Below, piece after piece: positions 57,985 to 64,000 of a stretch of 64,000 nucleotides of DNA (positions within the stretch are counted from its first letter, which is position 1; every line of letters starts with the position of its first letter). Source of the DNA: Collybiopsis luxurians FD-317 M1 (lineage: Eukaryota; Basidiomycota; Agaricomycetes; Agaricales; Omphalotaceae); assembly GCA_000827265.1 (NCBI GenBank), contig KN834820.1, positions 62,001-126,000 of the forward strand, read 5' to 3'. The translations under genes and the position numbers were made by a program. The notes beneath the pieces are model-generated. The model worked only from the letters and a program-made list of their open reading frames with translations. It had not been told where the DNA came from and ran no database searches.

Positions 57985-58558
57985 AGTGCAGGTGTCTCGG
58001 ATAATTAACTCGAACCCGAATATACCGTCCTCTTGAGTTTCGTTCATCTCTCGACGCTGCTTTCAATCTCTGCTGTCCTTCCGTATTTCTATGTATCCTT
58101 ATCTGTAGCTGTAGCCCATAACACTTTCTGTTTAGACATACACTACCTCTGATTTGCTACTGTACACTACTCCTATAACGAACGATGACCATAGTCGATA
58201 TATTACATTCTATATACCGAATTTGACCTACTTTTGATTGTTAGACGAAACAAACGACGCTGCAGTTGTTAGAGAAGCATGTAGCACGTCGAAAGAAAAC
58301 ATCGGGTAAGCAACCGCGGGCCCGAAAATGCACTAGTGGGATGTCGTAGGTGCCTGGAAAACTGAACTTTGATATTGCTCTCTGTATATGGTGCACATAC
58401 ATTGGATCTCGATGTAGCTCTTTAGTGCGACCTCAGACTTGGGGGATCTTTTTTTTCGAATTCATTTAGTTACCAAGTAATTATATACATGCATTGGTTC
58501 AAGGATACTCTCAAAGCAAGTCTGAGAAACTCCGCATCTGACTACCGCTACCAGCAAG
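57985..58558. other. Intergenic between convergent genes
   Basis: 3' flanks of the kinase (+) and the F-box gene (-). No gene supported. Confidence 0.5.
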
Positions 58559-60029
58559 CTACCAGTACGCTGTATCCCACCACAAGTGCCCTCTACCTTC
58601 CCGAAGCCTCCCCGAATTCGCCGTCTGAGGTAATCTTTCCATAGCGTCAACACCCCAGGCCGTGATAGACTTTAGAGATCCTCCGTTTTCGTCCAGATAT
58701 GAGTAAAGCATGCTATCGATTCTTGCAGTAAGTTCTCCATCGAATGCAGGAATCGTTCTGCTCTCCTGAAAATTGAACTCGACGTGTAAATGTTCAACTC
58801 GTGGATGAGTATAAAAAGGGTCAGCCGGAACCTGTCTAGTAAAATCGGTATAGTATTGAAATCCGGGATACTCCATCGCATGACTGCGTCCGCAGGCAAC
58901 CAGGGACGGTCCGAGAACAAGTCTACACAGCGCGATGAGATTCTGGCTTTGTCTGATAATGAGCTGGAGCGACATTAAAGATGGAAGATGTAATTGAACT
59001 TTATTATAAGCCCAAACGTCGGGCATATAGTCAGCTAGTTGAGAGGATCAGAATACTTCGAGGTTGATTGTCAACATGTAGAACGGACATACGTTCTTTG
59101 TCAAACAGTGACAAGTGTTTCACGTTTCGAAGTACATGAGGTCGGCCGATGAGAAGAGTAATGATGCTGGAATCGATGGCAAGATGTTCGAGATGAGAAA
59201 AGTTTAGATACACGCTCTCAAAGATTACGACTTCAAGTACACGATTTTGCGGTAGGTGAAGCTGATCACGAAGAAGGAATCGCTTCAGCACAATTGTTTT
59301 GCCGCGAAACGAAAATTTATCGCTCAGCCTTTTGAGTGCTTCCTGAAGATTCAGAAGGCCTGCAGGGTCGCGATTCGTGATTTTAGTTCCCCAAAGACCT
59401 CCAGCGTATGCACCTGATAAGCACAGGGTGTCTAGTGATGGTGCGAGAGTGATCAGATGCTCGAAAAGATTACTGACTCCCTCGTCGTCTCTTCCAAGGT
59501 TGACATTTCCCAAGAAGACCTTCGTGAAGCCTGGCGATTGGCTGGATTGTAGCACCTTTAAAAACGTTGATGATTCCCTCCATTCAAACACCAGGAAATG
59601 ACATTGATTCGAAGGGAAAATGTCCTGTTGGAGCCATGGGTGGCTAAGCTGAATGCACTTGTCGTGGACGTCCTGGTGGCCCTCGAAACCCCGTGGGTCG
59701 ACGTCGAGCCCTTTAATGCGATCCATGATCCGTCTTTCATAGAGGAGCCATCTGCACGATTGCTCAAAAACCTCTGGATCCATCTCAATGCGAATGCGCA
59801 ACGGCCGGACACGAAAACAGCGAAATAAATGCTTCCTGGCGTGTTGATACCACGAACGAGCCACTAAAGAAAGCTTCTTGAGACTTTCTTTGGAGTCGGA
59901 AGACTCATCTATGAAATGCTCAAAAATTTCCTGCGGAAACCGAGGCCCATGATCGCCCATACTAGATTGACTTTCGTTAGGGAACCATGGTCCAATACAC
60001 CAATGCCTACCTGCTAGTTGAGATATCAC
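58559..60029 (-). CDS. F-box-like protein with Leu-rich C-terminal part
   Basis: 59031-60029 is a long frame; the second Met (59960, MGDHGPRFPQEIFEHFIDES) begins a typical fungal F-box: PxEIFxxFIDES, LKKLSLVARSWYQHARKHLF. The F-box binds Skp1 in SCF ubiquitin ligases. Leu-rich segments follow (LITLAPSLDTLCLSG, VYLNFSHLEHLAIDSS). A second frame, 59026-58559, continues with the same kind of sequence (LPSLMSLQLIIRQSQNLIAL, VEHLHVEFNFQ), so an intron near 59000-59035 probably joins them; its ends were not fixed. Targets unknown. Confidence 0.75.
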
Positions 60030-60818
60030 AACCAGAGACTCAACGTTTCACAGAAACAACGAACAAGAAAACGTGGCGAGGTCTAACCGGTTGAATTGAG
60101 AGTTACCCGGGCCGGGGCCACCGCTTATCGATATCACTGATCCTCTTCGCGCGCGCGAGGCTCTTTGAGTTGTCATATCCTGCTCTAAGATCTCAGAGGA
60201 GGGCATTGTATATGTATTCTCTCTGACCATTTCCGGTATTGTTCACGCCAAGCTCGATCCCTGCCAGTGATCTTGACAAAATAGAATAGTAAATACGGAT
60301 CAAACCCTGGAGCCCGAAAAGGTATAACATCATATCAATCTCCTTTTCCTCAATTTTCCTTACACTTCCGCTTCTGAATACGACGCAATTGTAGGAAACA
60401 CATACACTTCATTCGTCAATCACCAAACATGAGTATCCTACCAGCCGGAAACTCACCTGCATCGAAGTCCTGCATGGCGGACTTCAACATATTACCATTA
60501 GATCAAGTTGGACGTCGCCTTTGAGTCCAGTAATGATCCATAACCAGAGTGGAAGAAAGCTACATACTTACTGTCAACCTTCATCATATTGATGCATTTT
60601 ATCAGTAGCGGCAGCGGCAACTAGGCACCTTCAAGACCGACCTCCAGCTTCCGATAATTCAATGTGATCATTTCGCAAGTCAAAAGAGACAGGAACTTCG
60701 TAGCTCCACCACCTATTCTACTATTTTCAGACTAAACAGAGTCCCTCTCCTTTAAAATCGCAGATTGAGTGTTTCGACGGATCCCCACTTAAGGGCAATT
60801 TTCTCTTTCTCTCGAATC
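60030..60818. promoter_or_regulatory. Intergenic upstream of F-box gene and DUF2235 copy 2
   Basis: About 790 bp between divergent genes, expected to hold both promoters. CT-rich sequence TTCTCTTTCTCTCGAATC lies directly before the ATG at 60819; a similar CT-rich leader precedes copy 1 at 54400. Confidence 0.45.
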
Positions 60819-62323
60819 ATGAAGCGCATCATCGTCGCCTGTGACGGTACTGGCCAGTCTTCCAGCCGCGGCAAATACTCCGTCTCCACTAACGTTAACC
60901 GCCTATGCCACGCCCTCTCAAACTCACCCGACATCGTCCAGCAAGTCGTCTTCTATCAATCCGGGATCGGCACAGAAGATCTCGGTTGGGGGGGCGTTGG
61001 TGCTGTTTATAGCCAAGCGTTGGGCGAAGGCATTGAGGAGAACATCGATGATGCATACACTTTCATTATGAATAACTACCAACCTGGTGACAAAATATTT
61101 ATATTTGGCTTCTCTCGTGGAGCATTCACGGCGCGTGTTCTTGCAAACTTCATTGCTCGCGTCGGAGTTTATCGAAAACCCGAATATACATGGGCTTTCA
61201 AGCGTGCCATGAAGGCGTACAAGGATGGTACCCTTGACAAAGATATCAAAACCCATAAGTATTACACTCCAAAGTTCGGGGAGCCTGTTTTGAAGGTACA
61301 TGAGGCTGAGATTGAGGTGGTAGGTTGCTGGGATACGGTGGCGAGTTTGGGTGTTCCAGAATGGAAAAATCCTGGCGGGGTATCAGGGGATTATAAACAC
61401 TTTAGCGGTGGCCTTGTGAAAGGTATGAGTCGCGCATATTGTATTTCGTAGTTCTTCAAGTCTCTGACTGAAGCAAGCATTTAGGGATCAAACATGCCTT
61501 CCATGCTTTGGCACTAGACGAATGCCGACGCCCGTTTTCACCAACGCTGTGGTATTTACCCAAGGACGCTGAGGTTGCGAAATGTATGCGTCTTTCTCAT
61601 ACTATGGAGCTGACTCGAATAACGTACCCACGTGCAGTAATCGACCTCCAACAATGCTGGTTTCCTGGCGTACACACCAACGTAGGTGGCGGATATCAAG
61701 ACCAAGCCATCGCCGATCTTACTCTTGCCTGGATGATCGACCGCTGTCGTCCCTTCCTCGACTTTGATTCAAAGTACATCAATCTGGTCGTCGACCTTGA
61801 CCATCAACCTTGGAAAATTTACAGTAATGATCGTCCCAGTCGCTTGAAAGATCCGGTCAATGGATACGATAGGGAGTATCAGGGCTGGGGACGTGGTAGA
61901 TGGTATGACTCGTATAGTCAGGGACAGACATGGACGTGGAAGTATCGAACCCCGGGTGCCTATACAGATGATGGAGAGACCAAGAAGACGAATGAAACTA
62001 TTCATCCATCAGTATTGGCTAGGTGGCAAAGTAGCAGAAAAGAAGGTGGAGAGTTGAGAGATGGACCAGGGGTCTGGGATCCTAAAGCTTTGAAAGGTTT
62101 CGAACCAAGAAAGGGTGCGGATGGAAGCTGGGAATGGGTGAAAAAGAAAAACGGGAAAGATGTTTTGATAATTCGGGAGGCTCCATTCCCAGCTAGAGAT
62201 ACTCTCCCCGAAAATCTCACTTCAGTGGAGACTGAGGTCAGCTTTGAAGGATTGTTGCGTTACGCACCTGCTGAGCCAGAAAGTCCATCTCACAAAAAGG
62301 GATTTTTGAAGAATATCCATTAG
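60819..62323 (+). CDS. DUF2235 / Tle1-like alpha-beta hydrolase, copy 2 (intact)
   Basis: Start ATG at 60819, chosen over an upstream GTG because it matches copy 1. Exons 60819-61422, 61485-61583 and 61638-62323 give 462 residues. Motifs: MKRIIVACDGTGQSS, YQSGIGTEDLG, GFSRGAFTARVLANF (GxSxG), VVGCWDTVASLG, WFPGVHTNVGGGYQDQ, and a charged C-terminus SHKKGFLKNIH. The second intron (61584-61637, 54 nt) is in frame and free of stops, so an unspliced form would give 480 residues. No signal peptide is visible, so a cytosolic location is likely. The family is hydrolytic by fold; substrate and role in fungi are unknown. Tandem relationship with copy 1 (54400) implies local duplication. Confidence 0.9.
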
Positions 62324-62566
62324 GGCTGGAATCTAGAGAATGCTACATTGTCTTCAGCTTTCAGATGCTATCGTTTATTGTAATGATTCACTCGATCTGT
62401 ATATATAACTCAATTACCCTAAAGCTACCAAATTCTACACCCTGGAGGTGAGCTGTGTGCAAGGGGTAAGTAGCTTCAGAATATATTTTCTCACAGTAGT
62501 TATACTAGTTACAGAGTATGGCAATTGGTCATTAATAAATTGAACCTCCCAGTATAATTTAATATC
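62324..62566. other. Intergenic between convergent genes
   Basis: No gene supported. Confidence 0.5.
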
Positions 62567-63835
62567 CTATATCCTATCCAGGGCTGTGACAGTCCTAGTA
62601 GTAATGAGAACAAGACCCCGTTCCGAGTGCGTCGAGATTACAGGTAATCCTTCAGAGAAGATTGACACTTCACTGTTCGGTCGTGGAATCTGGATCTGGG
62701 AAGCTCCTGCCATCTCTGCGTGTGATGCTTCGACTTTTTGTAATTCAGATATAGCTATCACGTCTTTCACGGGGTCCAATCTTTGAAGTAGAAGGCAGTA
62801 CACAATACCCACGAGCTCTGCCGATATTTCATCGACTACTGGCTCTCGAAAATCGAAAGTTTTGTTGATGAAACCGATTATGTCCAGCTCCATTAACAGT
62901 TGGGAAAAGACTGCATCTGGGCTTAATGAGATTGCTAGACATAAAAATAGTAGGAGAGGAATGAGTATAGGGGTGGATGTCAAAGGATAATTTTTTTGTG
63001 TTCGCGCATTATAGGCTTCCAGCCCGGCAACAAGATGCGATAGCGCCTCTTCCGAGATTGACTCAGGTGGACTGTTCCTTAATGGTATCGGTAAATTATG
63101 AAATCTGGACACGGAAGTTTTGAGAAACCCGTAACTCACTTCTGTGACTGCAAGAAACATGAAAACATTGCTTCTAACACCCAATACGACTCGTAAATGT
63201 GAAGTTTCGAAATGCCAGCTGCAAGATCTACAAACTCCAGCCCTCCGATTTGTCCCATAATCATACTGAATGCTCGTTTCCGGATAGCCTGATCGTATAC
63301 AGGACTACACCATAAACCGAGTGAACTGATAAAATATAACCATCAGGGAGAGTGCAACGTACCGCGAGAGTTCTAGAAGTTCGCTAGAAAAGATCTCTCT
63401 AGCATCGGAATCAGATGCCGTTCGGTTCCGGCTGAGAGTTGAATTGATCTGCGCCAATCTCGCGCGGAGGACAGTCATTCCATCGATAACCACAGACCCT
63501 ACTAGATGTATGACCTTCCCAGAAAGATAACCGAGGCCTGGAGCGGTGGACGAAGATGTGAAGGTACCAGTGGTAGTGAGAGTGGAAGTACTACTCCTAG
63601 GAGTGATAGTGAAAATACTACTCGCATCAATTGGTGCCAATCTTGTGCGGGGGGCAATTGTGTTCATTCCATTTATAACTACTGACCCTAACCAACGGAC
63701 AAGTGTCCCGGAATGATAGCCAAGGCCCGGGAAAGTAGATGAAGACCTGGTTGTAATAGTGTAAACACTGTTGCTTTCCGAGTTATTCATGGGGGCAAAG
63801 TCAACATTCAAAAATGATCCCAGAGGTCTGCTCAA
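62567..63835 (-). CDS. Hypothetical membrane protein, multi-exon, with internal repeat
   Basis: The first frame starts at 63835 (MSRPLGSFLNVDF). Residues about 25-75 and 80-135 are two copies of a Ser/Thr-rich unit containing PGLGYxSGxxVxxxGSVVIxGM...RLAxI. It ends in ELSRYVALSLMVIFYQF near 63310. A middle exon at about 63300-63170 encodes IRKRAFSMIMGQIGGLEFVD. The last frame (to 62567) has one clear membrane segment, STPILIPLLLFLCLAISLS, and a hydrophilic tail. Introns near 63300 and 63150 are likely but not fixed. No family recognised. Confidence 0.5.
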
Positions 63836-64000
63836 TATATCGCAAGGGAGAAGCTGTAGATGTGCTTGACAGCTGTAGACACAAGCTCATAAGCTGTCCA
63901 TATCTGGAATATAATGAAATGCCGAGTTTTTGTGGTGGTGAATTCCGTGCCTGATCCTTTACAGGCAATTTTATATTAATAGTGTGATACTGATGACACA
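63836..64000. other. Window end
   Basis: Upstream flank of the hypothetical membrane gene; nothing supported. Confidence 0.4.

Noticed and set aside
1..64000. tRNA or rRNA genes
   Set aside because: None could be recognised by eye; a covariance-model scan was not possible.

Overview
The window is a contig of a filamentous fungus, almost certainly a basidiomycete of the Agaricomycetes. Evidence: dense introns of about 40-80 nt with GT-AG ends, an MSH6 gene cut into very small exons, a fungal-specific FunK1 kinase, an F-box gene, a NACHT-WD40 NLR whose N-terminal motif I recognise from agaricomycete NLRs, and many decayed fungal transposons. No bacterial operon structure, tRNA, rRNA or CRISPR was seen.

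Layout. 1-3403: decayed helicase / USP-like peptidase gene of a repetitive basidiomycete family, split by an inverted-repeat element (853-1942) whose middle is an assembly gap. 3862-4518: MYND-finger protein. 4640-8700: AT-rich decayed region with reverse-transcriptase and fungal-repeat pseudogenes and a purine-rich direct repeat. 9904-11853 (-): a hypothetical gene and a small cupin protein. 12785-15366 (+): an intact-looking acyl-CoA/4-coumarate-CoA ligase-like gene that resolves into 18 exons, one of only 12 nt. 15439-23153: a 7.7 kb stretch bounded by inverted repeats, holding a decayed Tc1/mariner-type transposase (-), itself split by another insertion, and an unrelated decayed gene (+). 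23.2-31.2 kb: ankyrin-repeat pseudogene broken by a cluster of hairpin-forming repeats starting CATCAGGAAAA.

31239-35975 (-) is the most interesting gene: a six-exon NACHT-WD40 NLR of 1493 predicted residues with 14 almost identical 43-residue WD40 units plus three diverged ones. This is the architecture of fungal allorecognition (HET-type) NLRs. Directly upstream lie tandem 147 bp repeats. 36.6-46.0 kb: MITE, zinc-finger fragment, Ty3/gypsy gag (+) and pol (-) remnants, and a 5'-truncated Ty1/copia end with its 3' LTR.

46646-52615 (-) is MSH6, the mismatch-repair MutS homologue, complete from PIP box to C-terminus. Its mismatch-binding motif and Walker A loop are each encoded by 13-nt micro-exons. 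53.3-63.8 kb: a truncated membrane-protein gene, two DUF2235 (Tle1-like alpha/beta hydrolase) copies, the first with two frameshifts and the second intact, and between them a FunK1 kinase and an F-box gene; a hypothetical membrane gene closes the window. The right third looks like ordinary gene space and the left two thirds like a transposon-rich accessory region. Exon coordinates were worked out by hand from splice sites and reading frame; no database search was possible.
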